From: Forficula auricularia
Taxonomy: Eukaryota > Arthropoda > Insecta > Dermaptera > Forficulidae
Reading direction: 5' to 3'
Assembly (NCBI GenBank): GCA_024734495.1
Contig: JALMQS010000225.1
Span: 8,931,094 to 8,995,093, forward strand
Length of the DNA stretch: 64,000 bases
Part shown: piece after piece, positions 9,760 to 20,865 of the stretch
Layout: each line of letters begins with the position of its first letter
How positions within the stretch are numbered: the first letter of the stretch is position 1
Program-made: the position numbers and the translations under genes
The notes under the pieces: model-generated
The model's database searches: none
Told to the model about the DNA's origin: nothing
The model's input: only the letters and a program-made list of their open reading frames with translations

Positions 9760-10290
9760 ACCCCGCTCGAGTGGGTGTTACCATAAAACCTCCTTCATCC
9801 GCTGCTCGTTTCTCTAAAGCCTGCTCTTTTTAACAACAAACCACTTTATCCGTGGTAGAGAGATCCATTTTGAAATCAAGTAAGTTAGTGTCATTTTACA
9901 TATGAGAAGAGTTGAATGTTGAAGAGTCCTTGGCTAAACTAACTTGTTCTTCTTGGTTCTGAACAAACTTTCCGTCCTGGCTTCGGAATGTGCGACGTGC
10001 TCTCTCTCGCGGAGGCCCACGTCTAACGTCTACGTGACGCTCTCAGGTACACAAACAGAAAGACAAAAAAAATCGGGTTAAGAAGAACCCAAAAAGAGGG
10101 AAGCCGAATGGAGGGTGGAAAAGTCGAAGACGGGGGTGGGTGAAGACAAACGCGCGATCAAGCGAAATAAACAAACATTTGCCCGGGCGCTAACAAGATG
10201 ACACATTCGTCTTTGAACCGCTTAACGAACGAAAGAACGACAAAAAACAACAAGCCGTCCCCCTCACGCCCCCAAACACTTGTCATCTAT
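9760..10290 (+). other. GC-richer unique block of unknown function
   Basis: This stretch and its duplicate at 12360-12865 stand out from the AT-rich surroundings. They include several CpG-bearing segments (gtgcgacgtgctctctc, cacgtctaacgtctacgtg), possible splice-donor-like 'caagtaagt' and 'cag|gtacac', and a 61-codon frame from 10198 (MTHSSLNRLTNERTTK). The frame is only partly kept in the duplicate. It could be a promoter, a 5'-UTR exon or an old unclassified transposon. The sequence does not decide. Confidence 0.35.
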
Positions 10291-10611
10291 TCAGATTTTA
10301 TCGCTTTTTTTCTTTACACTTTCGTTAAGACTCTTAAATCCATACATGTTGTTTTACATACTTACAAATTTTTGATTATTTGATTAAATCAAACAAAGAA
10401 TAAACTGCAACGGATCGTTGCTAAACTTTATCCAAATTCATTTGAAATATTAATATGTTTATTCCTTTATTATTAATCAGATATCACTTGCAATTTGCAG
10501 TTCATGTTTGATTTTAATTGAAAAATAATGATCTATTCTCATTGAATAGTCAAGGAATAACCATTCTATTTTACTTAGAGAAAGTGGTGTAGGTTTTAGG
10601 TGAAACACAAT

Positions 10612-10836
10612 ATTAATTAATAAAGTAAAGGGTGTGTAGTTTCACAATGAATGAAATAAAACTCAAAGAGGTTCATACAAAATCAATATATTTCGGATTA
10701 TTAATCAATCATCAGGAGTTTACACCTGTAAATTCCTGATGATGGACTAATAATCCGAAATATATTGAGTTTGTATAAACCTCTTTGAGTTTTATTTCAT
10801 TCACTGTGAAACTACACACCCTTTACTTTATTAATT
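10612..10836. repeat. Palindromic ribozyme-type repeat, third family
   Basis: The left arm (about 10615-10722) and right arm (about 10729-10835) are inverted copies containing 'taaagtaaagggtgtgtagt', 'tgaatgaaataaaactcaaa' and 'aatatatttcggattatta'. The plus-strand core is CTGATGA (10736-10742), T, GGAC, loop, a partly pairing partner, then GAAAT (10757-10761). The left flank (10568-10611: ttttacttagagaaagtggt, taggtgaaacac) looks like the true terminus of this family, because a 33-bp piece of it is inserted by itself at 41633. A diverged copy lies in the duplication at about 13195-13390. Confidence 0.65.
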
Positions 10837-10849
10837 TATAACCATTCTA

Positions 10850-11150
10850 CATTGGATTTTTGACGTTTCGGTTATTATTAGTAACCATTGCTGAAGACAT
10901 GGAGAAAATGAGTTAAAATCAAAAACAGCCATCGATTCTCATCTAATATTGAGGAATAACAATTCTACAGTAGATTTTTGACGTTATTATTGGTAACCAT
11001 CGCTGAAAACATGGAGGAATCGACTTAAAATAAAAAATGACGATCGATTCTTATCTACTACTAGAGGAATAACATTATTGCATTCCATTTTTGATGTTTT
11101 GACTATTAATGGTAACCTCTACTGAAAACATGGAAGAATCGACTTGAAAT
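10850..11150 (+). repeat. Three diverged ~120-bp tandem units
   Basis: Each unit has 'ggaataacaattctac', then gatttttgacgtttcgg, 'attggtaaccatcgctgaa', and 'catggaggaatcgact'. Units begin near 10850, 10963 and 11072 and differ by about 15-25%. The block 'gacgtttcggttattattag' with its 'gctgaagacatgg' partner resembles a decayed ribozyme-like core read in the opposite order. Repeated in the duplicate at about 13405-13715. Confidence 0.6.
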
Positions 11151-11425
11151 AGACTAAATTCTTTTTTTGTAAACAACTCAAGCTTGCTTCGCATTAGATA
11201 AAGTAAAAAACTACATGTAAACTAACTGTAACTACATGTACTACATAAAAGTGCACTTTTATCAAATTAGCATATTTGGAATGTATCGATTTTTGCTTCA
11301 AAATTGACACGCCTGATGTCGTGATGTGGCCATCCACTTGACTTTACCATACACTTCTGGTTGAGTTTGGTTCAAGGGCCTAGATTTTCAATTGTACTTT
11401 ATTTTTCATTAAATCTGTAAAAAAA

Positions 11426-13956
11426 TCATACAAATATTAATGTCTATTAAAAGTTAAGAAATTTAATTGATTATAGATCAAATTTTAAAATCTAAATCTA
11501 TTATTATATATTAGAATTTGCAAATTTAATTAATTATAAAACTCGATATTTGTTATTTAATTAAAAAATATAATTATAAGGTATTTATTTATATATATAT
11601 CTATATGGTACACATAATCTGTGGACCACTAGAAGGCTACAAATTCAGAACTGGGTGCGGGGCGTGAGGCGGGTGTGGGGGAGTGATTGGGGATGGAGGT
11701 TACGGTGTGGGGGTGCGGGGTTTCGGGGTGGGGGGCGGGGTGGGGGGTTTTCGGGGATTAATATATAGATTTTAACTAAAGCAAAAAGTTACCGCAGCAT
11801 CGTTTATTATATTGATAAAATATCGAACGGTAGTAGCTAATAAGCTCAAATTCAGTACAAATGTGCCAAGTTTCAGCAAACTAAAAAATTGTCCAATTAA
11901 CAAAAAGTTGCAGAAAACTTTCACTTTTTACTTCAATTTTACATTGAAAACAAAATATTATTTTCCCAAATGATGCCGTTAAATGGTATTTGTTTAAAGA
12001 AAATAACGTTCTTAAATATAAATCTTAGAACTTTAAAGGGGTTTCCTTTTTCGTCATTTATTTTCCCGCATTAATATCGACAAAAATAAAATAAAATGGA
12101 TAAAGTAAATTTGTTCAGGCATATAGTAACATATTTGATTGAAAAAAAAACTCGCTGGGGACATTTATATTTGTTCAAAGTTTATATAGGTATATATTTT
12201 TATTTACTTTATTTTTGATTTATAATCAATATGAATGTTAAATTTATCCTAAGCGTGTATTTGAAGTTTTTTTATAAAGCCATTTATTTAGTTCTTTCTC
12301 GTTTGGGGTGTGTTGATAAAATATCTCGCCCTTGTTAAAACGATTTTTTAAGTATGTTTAAAACAACCCCGCTCAGTGGGTGTTACCATAAACCTCCTTC
12401 ATCCGCTGCTCGTTTCTCTAAAGCCTGCTCTTTTAACAACAAACCACTTTATCCGTGGTAGAGATCATTTTGAAATCAAGCAGTTAGTGTCATTTTACAT
12501 ATGAGAAAGTTGATCGGCTGAAAGTCCTTGGCTAAACTAACTTGTTCTTCTTGGTTCTGAACAAACTCGTCACAGCTTCCGAATGTGCGACGTGCTCTCT
12601 CGCGGAGGCCACGTCTAACGTCTACGTGACGCTCTAATTTCCAACAAGAAAGACAAAAAAATCGGGTTAAGAAGAACCCAAAAAGGGGAAGCCGAATGGA
12701 GGGTGGTAAAGATGAAGACAGCAGGGGTGGGTGAAGACAAACGCGCGATCAAGCGAAATAAACAAACATTTGCCCGAGCGCTAACAAGATGACACATTCG
12801 TCTTTGAACCGCTTAACGAACGAAAGAACGACAAAAAGCAACAAGCCGTCCCCCTCACGCCCCAAACATCATCCTATTCAGATTTATAGCTTTTTCTTTA
12901 CACTTTCGTTAGACTCTTCCGTCCTTACATGTTGTTTTACATACTTACAAAATTTTGATTATTTGATTAAATCAAACAAAGAATAAACTGCAACGGATCG
13001 TTGCTAAACTTTATCCAAATTCATTTGAAATATTAATATGTTTATTCTTTATTATTAATCAGATATCACTTGCAATTTGCAGTTCATGTTTGATTTTAAT
13101 TGAAAAATAATGATCTATTCTCATTGAATAGTCAAGAATAACATTCTATTTTACTTAGAAGAAGTGAATTGTAGGTTTTAGGTGAAACACGATATTAATT
13201 AATAAAGTAAAAGGGGTGTAGTTTCACAATGAATGAAATAAAACTCAAAGAGGTTCATGAAATCGTATATTTCGGATTATTAGTCAATCATCAGGAGTTT
13301 ACCTGTAAATTCCTGATGATGGACTAATAATCCGAAATATATTATAAGCCTCTTTTGAGTTTATTTCATTCTTTGTAACTACACTTACTACTTATTAATT
13401 ATAACATTCTACATTGGATTTTGACGTTTCGGTTATTATTAGTAACCATTGCTGAAGACATGGAGAAATCGAGTTAAAATCAAAAACAGCCATCGATTCT
13501 CATCTAATATTGAGGAATAACAATTCTACAGTAGATTTTTTGACGTTTCGATTCTTATTGGTAACCATCGCTGAAAACATGGAGGAATCGACTTAAAATA
13601 AAAAATGACGATCGATTCTTATCTACTACTAGAGGAATAACATTATTGCATTCCATTTTTGATGTTTTGACTATTAATGGTAACCTCACGAAAACGCGGA
13701 AAATCGACTTGAAATAGACTAAATTCTTTTTATAAACAACTCAAGCTTTATGCGCATTAGATAAAGTAAAAAACTACATGTAAACTAACTGTAACTACAT
13801 GTACTACATAAAAGTGCACTTTTATCAAATTAGCTTGTATTTGGAATGTATCGATTTTTGCTTCCAAAATTGACACGCCTGATGTCGTGATGTGGCCATC
13901 CACTTGACTTTACCATACACTTCTGGTTGAGTTTGGTTCAAGGGCCTAGATTTTCA
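11426..13956 (+). repeat. 2.6-kb tandem duplication, copy B
   Basis: A direct copy of 8799-11390 at a start offset of about 2627 and an end offset of about 2566, so net length has been lost. The differences I can line up are mostly one- or two-base losses in copy B. For example, 'ccataaaacctcc' becomes 'ccataaacctcc', and 'gagagatccatttt' becomes 'gagatcatttt'. There are comparatively few substitutions. Copy B continues directly into a repeat-unit element. Confidence 0.9.
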
Positions 13957-14551
13957 TTTTTTACCCCCCACCCACCGGCACATGATTGGATTTTTGCATT
14001 TTTTACTATTCTGTGGTCCCACTGATTATGTATACAAAATTTGGTTGAATTTTGCTCAAATGGCCTAGATTTTTATTTTTTGGCCCCCACTCCCTAATGT
14101 TGGCACCAAAATTTTTTTATTTTATGTACGTTTTATAGTATATTTCATTTTTCTTGTTTTTTAGTTTGAAAATATTATAATTTTAAATTTTAACCCCCCC
14201 CCCCCCCTCCTTAAATTTTGAGTCGATATTCACCAAAATCTCTAATCAGCTCTTAATCTCAATGCACAAAACTACGTGTGGAATTTGGTTTTGATATTCA
14301 CACTAGTTTTGAGGTTATTCCTCCACAAAAATTTGGTGGCCCACAGACTAACAGACATTTTGACAAAACAGTTATTATCTCGAAAAATATAATTTTTTCG
14401 ATGTTCAATTATTAGAGCTTTTTTGTAGACCGAAATGCCATGGTTTAATCAAAATAGTTTTAGCCGTTTTTTAGATATTTCGAAAAGAAGAAGCAAAAAT
14501 CCACTTTTTTCGTACACGATTACAATATTTGACCATACCCTGTATGGTAAG
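13957..14551 (+). mobile_element. Repeat-unit element (about 115-bp module), right-hand part
   Basis: It continues the left terminus at 13880-13956 (gatgtggccatccacttgac). It has two modules with 'tatgtatacaaaatttggtt', a C-run at 14193-14206, then the shared right half: atcagctcttaatctcaatg, 'gacattttgacaaaacag' and 'gaccgaaatgccatgg'. It ends in the hairpin ACCATACCCTGTATGGT (14533-14549). Structure is as for the complete copy at 52302-53127. Confidence 0.7.
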
Positions 14552-14555
14552 TAAA

Positions 14556-14960
14556 TAAATTGACACGTTCTGATGTGGCCATCCACTTGACTTTATCATA
14601 TACTTCTGGTTAAGTTTAGTACAAGGGTCTATATTTTCATTTTTTTGCCCCCCCCCATTTTTGGCGCTTTTCATTTTAGTGTTATGAAATTTACTGATTT
14701 ATGTATACAAAATTTGGTTGAGTTTGCTCAAATGGCTTAGATTTTTATTTTTTGACCCTCTTCCCCTAATTTTGGCGCCAAAAATATATTATTAATTATT
14801 ATAGATTCATTTTATAGTATATTTCATTTTTCTTATTGTTTTTCTAGTTTGAAAATATTATCATTTTAAATTTTAAGCCCCCTATCTCTTTTAATTTTGG
14901 GTCAATATTCACCATCTAATCAGCTCTTAATCTCATTGCACAAAACTATCGAATAATTTC
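14556..14960 (+). mobile_element. Second repeat-unit element, truncated
   Basis: It starts again with the left terminus ('gacacgttctgatgtggcc') only a few bases after the previous copy ends. It carries two modules and breaks off in 'ctcattgcacaaaacta'. Two copies head to tail suggest insertion next to an existing copy or unequal exchange. Confidence 0.6.
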
Positions 14961-15179
14961 AATTGTACTTGTGCGAGTGGATTTGAATTGTATAATTTAA
15001 GAGACTTTGAAAAAGGGAACCCCCCCCCCCCCCGAAAGTAAATGCAATACTTCAATTCCCACCCTTCGCTATGTAAATAAAAGAAAAGAAAAATAGAAAA
15101 TATTTGGGGTACAATTGTTTCTGAAATTTCTCTGATTCACTCAACTGCTGATTAATTGTTTTCTAATGGTGAATGAGCT

Positions 15180-15450
15180 GTTTGGGTGGAGGGTTGCACG
15201 TTGTAATTCGTAATAGCCGAATGGAGCCATTAGCGAGGTGCCTTGGCAGGGAGGCTGGGTCCTTTGACGCCCACCGAAGAGTCTGGCGCCAGCCCTAACC
15301 GCCACGCTGACGCCGGGCGCTCCGCCAACTTAACCCCCACCGCTAGAAGGGATGGCTCCACGATCCTAACAACTCCTCTGTTTGCACACCGCTTTTATGG
15401 ATCCATTGGGGATTGCTATTCGGAAAAATTATTCGATTGAAAGATAGCAA
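15180..15450 (+). other. CpG-rich islet with short open frame
   Basis: About 200 bp are markedly GC- and CpG-rich within AT-rich DNA (gacgcccaccgaag, 'ctggcgccagccc', 'acgctgacgccgggcgctcc'). A frame at 15243-15440 reads MAGRLGPLTPTEESGASPNR and onward to a stop. I do not recognise the protein. No splice sites or second copy define it. It could be a host promoter or first exon, a foreign insertion, or part of an unknown element. Confidence 0.35.
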
Positions 15451-15604
15451 ATTTCTTCTCATCTTTAGTTTAAATAGGATTTAAACCTGATACACTATTC
15501 ACCATTTAATACTAATGGGTTGAACTTTTACTTTTCTCTACCAATGTTTGATCTCTCATGCATATTTTTAAAACAACCCTAAAGTTAAGTTTGGCACACT
15601 TTAA

Positions 15605-16178
15605 AAAAGGAGCTCTTTCTCGACAATCCACACAAAATGTTTTAGCCTCGTAACCACATTTAAATATGAACGGAACTAAAATTTTAGGTTATATTTTTTT
15701 AACGTGACTGTCCATTCACACTACGAAATCTCTATATGGATACACACATACTTGCCGGATCGTTTCCAACCCATTGTGCTTTTATCCTCTCCACTAAAAA
15801 TAATCGCCCAAATATGTTGTTTTTTATCAAAACTAAGGAGTCAATAATTTCAATTTTTAAGTTACTCGAATATATTATTCTAACAAATATTAGTTTTTCC
15901 TCAAGATAGTGAAAGTTTTTCAATGAAAAAAAATAAAATCATCTTGAAAGATATTAATTTGCCGATGGTAATAGATTCAAATTTACTGAAAATCATCTTC
16001 ATATCCCCACCCTTTCCCTATCTACCCTATGTAAAAAATATCATTTTTAATTGCAATTATTTCATGTTTGGTGTGGTAAATCTTCTTTAAATTTTAACAG
16101 TATGTGTATTATGCTTTTAATGACTTATATTCCAAGTTTCAAAGACTTCTTGAATTTTTGCATTTGTGAAAGAATACC
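15605..16178 (+). mobile_element. TIR element with 'GGTAGTTCTTTC'-type ends, uninterrupted copy
   Basis: Starts 'aaggagctctttctcgaca', ends 'tttgcatttgtgaaagaa'. The paralogue at 38838-40222 matches along its length and shows the termini better: AAGGTAGTTCTTTC on the left and GAAAGAACTACCTTT on the right. Internal landmarks are 'gttttagcctcgtaacca', 'ggatcgtttccaac', 'cactaaaaataatcgcc' and 'attgcaattatttcatgttt'. No transposase is left. This copy lacks the Penelope-like insertion found in the other and so serves as an empty site. Confidence 0.75.
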
Positions 16179-16239
16179 ATAAGAAATAGAAACTGAGTTT
16201 TGAAAAATAAAACGGAGCCAAATCTGACCCGGAAATTCA

Positions 16240-17095
16240 ATGGACAGTGTATATCGTCGCTGATTTTACAAAACCTCGTAAGTCCTAAATTCATTGTTTG
16301 CCAGAAAACAAGAAAAACCATTTTAAACAACAATACATACAAATAAAATGCAATATTTATTATTTGTCGGTAGCGCGAAATTAAATTGGATTAGAATAAA
16401 AAGGTTTCAATAGACAGATGCCCCGTGAAAAGTTGGTCGGTATAAACATATAATATGTATGTAGGATCTGTACTCTTCGTGCACAACCCTATCATGTGGG
16501 TTCACTTGTGGCTTGTTACGTTATGTCTAGGGGTTTATCAAATAAAAGGTTCACTTAAGATAAAATATTTATTAACACGTATAATATTCTATATACAGGT
16601 GATTGACAACTTTCATTCGAAGGGCGTTAATTATAAAGGCGTAATTCTAATATTGTAATTCGTTTGAGAGAGTTCGTTATTCGTTAAGGGGTTGAATCTA
16701 TGGCGTATCGTTGACTGCTGTCTGTTTGCTAGTCAGATTGCAAGTGTTAGTACAAAATGCAGCTAGGGCTCTCGTTGAAATTATTTCGTAAGGGTAGGAG
16801 AAGAAACATCACGTGACTATAGATGGAAATTTCCATGTTCGTTAAAAACATTATTTGAAGGATAATTTCTCACACTGTCATTACTTGAATTTACGATGTA
16901 TTTCCTCAAGTCATATAATTTCAGAGAGAGTCCATGGCTTACTGAAAGGGCGGAAAACCTTTGCAAGGGTTCGTTTGTCCGGGCGTAAAGGGTTTACAAA
17001 TGAGAGTAATTAAAAAATTTCTTGTTAAGATTTCAAAACTATATTTATTTGACCTGAAATCGGTCTTACGAGGTTTTGTAAGATCAGCGACGATA
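16240..17095. repeat. Region bracketed by a 34-bp inverted repeat
   Basis: 'atatcgtcgctgatttta' plus caaaacctcgtaag near 16250 returns inverted near 17065 as cttacgaggttttgtaag plus 'atcagcgacgataact'. The 800 bp between them are unique in the window, with no recognisable protein or tRNA primer site. This may be an old DNA transposon with internal TIR remnants. The assignment is tentative. Confidence 0.35.
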
Positions 17096-17099
17096 ACTA

Positions 17100-18085
17100 T
17101 GTGTGTCTAATGCTATATCTCAGCTTCAATAAATCACAGGGAAACGAAATTTAAAAGTAAAGTTGAAACATTGTAATGGACTTTTTATTACATTTATGGT
17201 TGACAAATTTGAAAGGGGAAAATTTGTAGAATGATTTCAAAAAAAGGTAGGTAGGTATGTTGTAAGTGAAAGTCATATGGTGCACACATCATTTTTTTCC
17301 TACATCTGACTACTCATTCAACTGGGCATTTTTATAAAAATGTTATTCTGGCAACAAAAAACATTACTGAATTTTAAATTTCCTTTATATATGGTACTTT
17401 TTTTTAGTTATAACGGCACTAACACCCAGAAAAGGGCAGAATAAGCATTATAGGCACTAACAAATGCCTCTTATTTTATTCTGAATTTCATGAAACGCAT
17501 AATTATCATTTTGGTCTAAATTTTAAGCCATAAATAAAAAAAAGGCAAATAGGGCGAAATCCGAGCCCTAGTTATAACCTTAAAACAAACATCTAATATG
17601 CAAACGAAACTGTATGTAGGGACTGCTTCTGCCCTTTTCAATTGGTTTAAAATGTTGAATAGAGTAATGTATTATACTTTAAACTTTTTAGACTATGAAA
17701 AAAACTCGAATAATCTACTTCTGGTCAATCATATATCGGAATTCACTAAAAATATCTATTAATAAAATTTTTAGAATATTTTCCCAAAAAAACATTCAAA
17801 TAATCAATCTGACTATCAAAACAAAATTAACTTTTTTTCTCTGGGACAATATAAATCCCTTTAACTGGTTTGTAAATATATCTTGAATTTTTTTTTATTA
17901 AAATTTCCTCGACCTGTCTATCAAACGTTGCTCACTCTGTTATTTCTTTTACTGTCACTCATTCACTTGCTTTCTATCTCTTTCTATCTCTCGTTTTTCT
18001 ATGTCAAGGGTTTTGTGTCCATTTGTTGTTTTTTGTTTTGTTTTGTTTTTGTCTCTCTTTTATCTTTTTATTAAATTTATTATTA
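17100..18085. other. Unclassified sequence
   Basis: AT-rich, with a pyrimidine-rich stretch at 17930-18060 (tctatctctttctatctc). The short open frames carry no domain I recognise. Confidence 0.4.
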
Positions 18086-18310
18086 CTCTACCATACAGGG
18101 TATGGTCAAGTATTGTAATCGTGAATGGCTTTTTTGCTTCGTTTTTTAGAAATATCTCAAAAACGGCTAAAACTATTTTGATAAAAAAAATTGAGCGAAA
18201 CCATGGCATTTTGGTCTACAAAAATTCCTAATGTGTGAACATCGAAAAAATTGGATTTTTCGAGATATTAACTGTTTTGTCAAAATTCGTGTACGTACGT
18301 ACGTTACCAG
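18086..18310 (-). mobile_element. Repeat-unit element, right-end fragment
   Basis: Read on the minus strand it is the right third of the element complete at 52302-53127. The plus strand begins with accatacagggtatggt (terminal hairpin), then 'agtattgtaatcgtg', atatctcaaaaacggctaaa and 'accatggcattttggtctac', breaking off near 18305. Confidence 0.7.
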
Positions 18311-18889
18311 ATTTTTCTGTGCACTGAAAAAAAATTTCTTTATAGTAAATATTATATTGATAGAGTTGAGCATTTTTAATGAGCTCTTATTTATTCCAAA
18401 GATATTTTATTTATAATAAAGAAATATTAAAATCATTCATTCCAAATATGACCAAATTTTTAGGTATTTAATCCAAATACATTATATACTTGAGTGATTT
18501 ATTTTATTCTATTAGATATCTCTTAAAATTAAATGAATCTCTTGTTTACTTCTAGTAAAAACCTCTTATTTTATATAAACAAATGTCTTGTTATCATAAA
18601 ACGACTTAGAATTTTTGCAAATAGTGATATCTTAATAATTAAGATATTTGAAAAAAATAACAAAAATTTTGTTTACATTATTAATTGTTTTTTTTTTTAA
18701 ATTTTAAAACCCACTTTAAGATTATTTGAAATATTAATATATATTAAAATTAGATTACCTCCTAACTTAAATCAAATATAATAATTCAAATTTGTATTTA
18801 ATTAATTCAACCAAATGAATTATTAAAAAAATAGTTATTTAATTCATTTGATTGATTCTACATCAAATGAATTTAGTCATCTTCTAGTC

Positions 18890-19074
18890 AGGGGTGCTGG
18901 AGGGGTTTTGGGGGCGGGGGTTGGGGCGAGGGGGGTTAGTGGGTTAGGATGTGGAATGGAGTGTTGGGGTGGTGGGTGGGAGTGAGGGGTGAGGGTGGGG
19001 TTCGAGGGCTGGGGTCCAGGGGACGTGCCCCCTGGCTAGCAAGAGGGCCGCCGAAGGCGGGCCTTGCAGCTAGT
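18890..19074 (+). mobile_element. Helitron-like 3' end, G-rich
   Basis: A strongly G-rich block ends with a short hairpin (CCGCC, GAA, GGCGG at 19050-19062), then gccttgcag and CTAGT (19070-19074). A hairpin about 10 nt upstream of a CTAG terminus followed by T is the defining Helitron 3' structure. The same end occurs at 30924-30928. Upstream, 'ccccctggctagcaagaggg' is shared with that copy. The 5' boundary is not clear, and no Rep/helicase is present. Confidence 0.65.
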
Positions 19075-19198
19075 ATAAGTATAAAATAATAATAAATATG
19101 GTCTAATTAAATGATTGTAATAAATTTAAAACTTAAATATGATAAATTAATAATAAAATTAATTTTTAAATATTTTAGAGCTAAAAATAAGTTATATA

Positions 19199-20026
19199 GG
19201 GGAGAGGTGGCATGAAAGGGACAAGTGTGGAAAGGGACAATTCAAATAACTTGCTAAATAAATGTTATTTCGGAATGACATTATTTTGTTCTGTGGCAAC
19301 CCCAAAGTACATACATTGACATCTTACTTCACACTTCTATCATTTCAAAGGATGTCGGTGAAGTGCATGTGTTTGTAATCGTGTACCAAATTATTTTTTT
19401 GGCTCTTCTTTCCGGAATTGTAGATTTTGTGGTCATGTTTTTAATTTGTGTTTGATAGTTATGAAAGGGACACAACAAACGGTTATGAAAGGGACGTCCA
19501 TTTCATGACTAGTATTTCATAAAAAATTGTTATTGTTACTTTTTACCATATAGAAAAAACAATTATTTTAAAACATAATTATTACCATTAAAAGAACTTT
19601 GATTGTTTTTTTTTAATTATATGAAGGTAAATGTTTATTTCCATGTTAATTATCTTTTAAGATGAGAAATTTAAGACCAATGTGTTATTAATTACTTTCA
19701 AAGATGTGATTTTAAACTAAAGATACTTAATTATATACGTGCTTCCTAATATTTAGTATGTGTGTAGTAAAGTTTACGGTGATTTCCTTATATTAACGCG
19801 CTGTCCCTTTCATAAATGATCATGTCCCTTTTTTGAAAGGGACAAAATACACTTTTTTAAAATGCGAAAATATAGCACTAAGAACAATTGAATTTGTTTT
19901 ATTGTATTTTATTTCGATAGCCAATAAATTGAAGTTTTAATTGTAATTATACCTCTTTAAAATGTTATATTATTTATTTGCTTGAGCCTCCACAGCAAAA
20001 ATGTCCCTTTCATGCAACCTCTCGCC
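19199..20026 (+). mobile_element. TA-flanked TIR transposon, copy 1
   Basis: The left end GGGGAGAGGTGGCATGAAAG and the right end (reverse complement GGCGAGAGGTTGCATGAAAG) are 20-bp TIRs with two mismatches, each bordered by TA. The copy at 50056-50989 is inverted and about 100 bp longer. The interior repeats 'gaaagggac' several times on both strands, a possible subterminal transposase-binding motif. Non-coding. The TA duplication and TIR suggest a Tc1/mariner-like non-autonomous element. Confidence 0.75.
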
Positions 20027-20067
20027 TATAAAAGGCCTATTTTTCATTAAATAGAAAAAATATTCTT

Positions 20068-20230
20068 GACCTCTGTGGAGCGGGGGTAGAATAGGTCCAC
20101 AGTATCCCCTGCTTGTCGTAAAAGGCGACTAAAAGGGGTTGGTCGTGAGGCAAACAGGCTCACTCCGTAAAAAACTTCCCTCTTGCAAGAATTTGCTTCC
20201 ACTAAACAGGGAGAAGAATATTAAAAGACC
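20068..20230 (+). repeat. Second copy of the 'CTTGTCGTAAAAGGCGAC' repeat
   Basis: ctgtggagcgggggtagaat, 'gtccacagtatcccctg', cttgtcgtaaaaggcgacta and 'aaaggggttggtcgtgagg' match the segment at 660-790 in order. This copy extends further right. It lies between a DNA transposon and a Jockey-like LINE, and I see no tRNA promoter boxes. Confidence 0.5.
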
Positions 20231-20234
20231 TGTA

Positions 20235-20865
20235 TAAAACAAACTTTTTAATTAAGATTCTACAGAGAAAAAAATATACACTATTCTTCAATCAGAAGTC
20301 TCTCATAAGAGAAGCTTGTATTATATGTTTATGGGCTGTGAACTTTAGGCTACTGCAATAAGGCATGGCCTTGAATGTCTTTTATATTATAATATATTTT
20401 AAGGTACTATTGATAAACAAAACCTGTGAAGAATCTCGGATATAAATTAGGTGCATTTATAAATTGCGTATAATGAAATTTTTCATTTATATGTATTTTG
20501 AATTAATCCTGTTTTTTTATGTATAATTAAACATTTATTCTTCTAGAGAGAATTCATCCAAGAGATTTAAATATTAAAATATATATTAACTTCATTATGA
20601 TTTTTATAATAATACTAATAATGATAATAATAATTTAAACACGTATAAAGTATAAAATAATTTATTGACGTTTTTAATTGAAACATTAAAAATGTAAAAT
20701 AAAATGTTATTGGCTTTTAAAAAATGCAATTCGGCTATATATTTTAATAAAATTAGAAGAAACTATAAGGATATAATAAAAACTGAAGAAATAAACCGCT
20801 TCTAATTAAAATTACGAACGATACTTAAATTCAATTAAATATTAAGTTGAATTAAAATTTAGATG
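20235..20865. other. Unclassified AT-rich sequence
   Basis: No gene or repeat is recognised. It immediately precedes the truncated LINE. Confidence 0.4.

Larger units (their letters stand above)
8799..11390 (+). repeat. 2.6-kb tandem duplication, copy A
   Basis: This segment is repeated almost entirely at 11426-13956. It starts in 'caaatattaatgtctattaa' and ends at ggcctagattttca. It contains a G-rich Helitron-like block (8955-9170), a GC-richer stretch (9760-10290), a ribozyme-type palindrome (10612-10836), three diverged ~120-bp tandem units (10850-11150) and the left end of a repeat-unit element (11310-11390). Copy A is about 60 bp longer than copy B and keeps the better version of most motifs. 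Confidence 0.9.

Noticed and set aside
16440..16900. LTR of a retrotransposon
   Set aside because: There is no second copy, no TG...CA ends with duplication, and no primer-binding site.
17930..18070. Pyrimidine-rich tract as a splice branch/acceptor region
   Set aside because: No exon-like sequence follows within a plausible distance.
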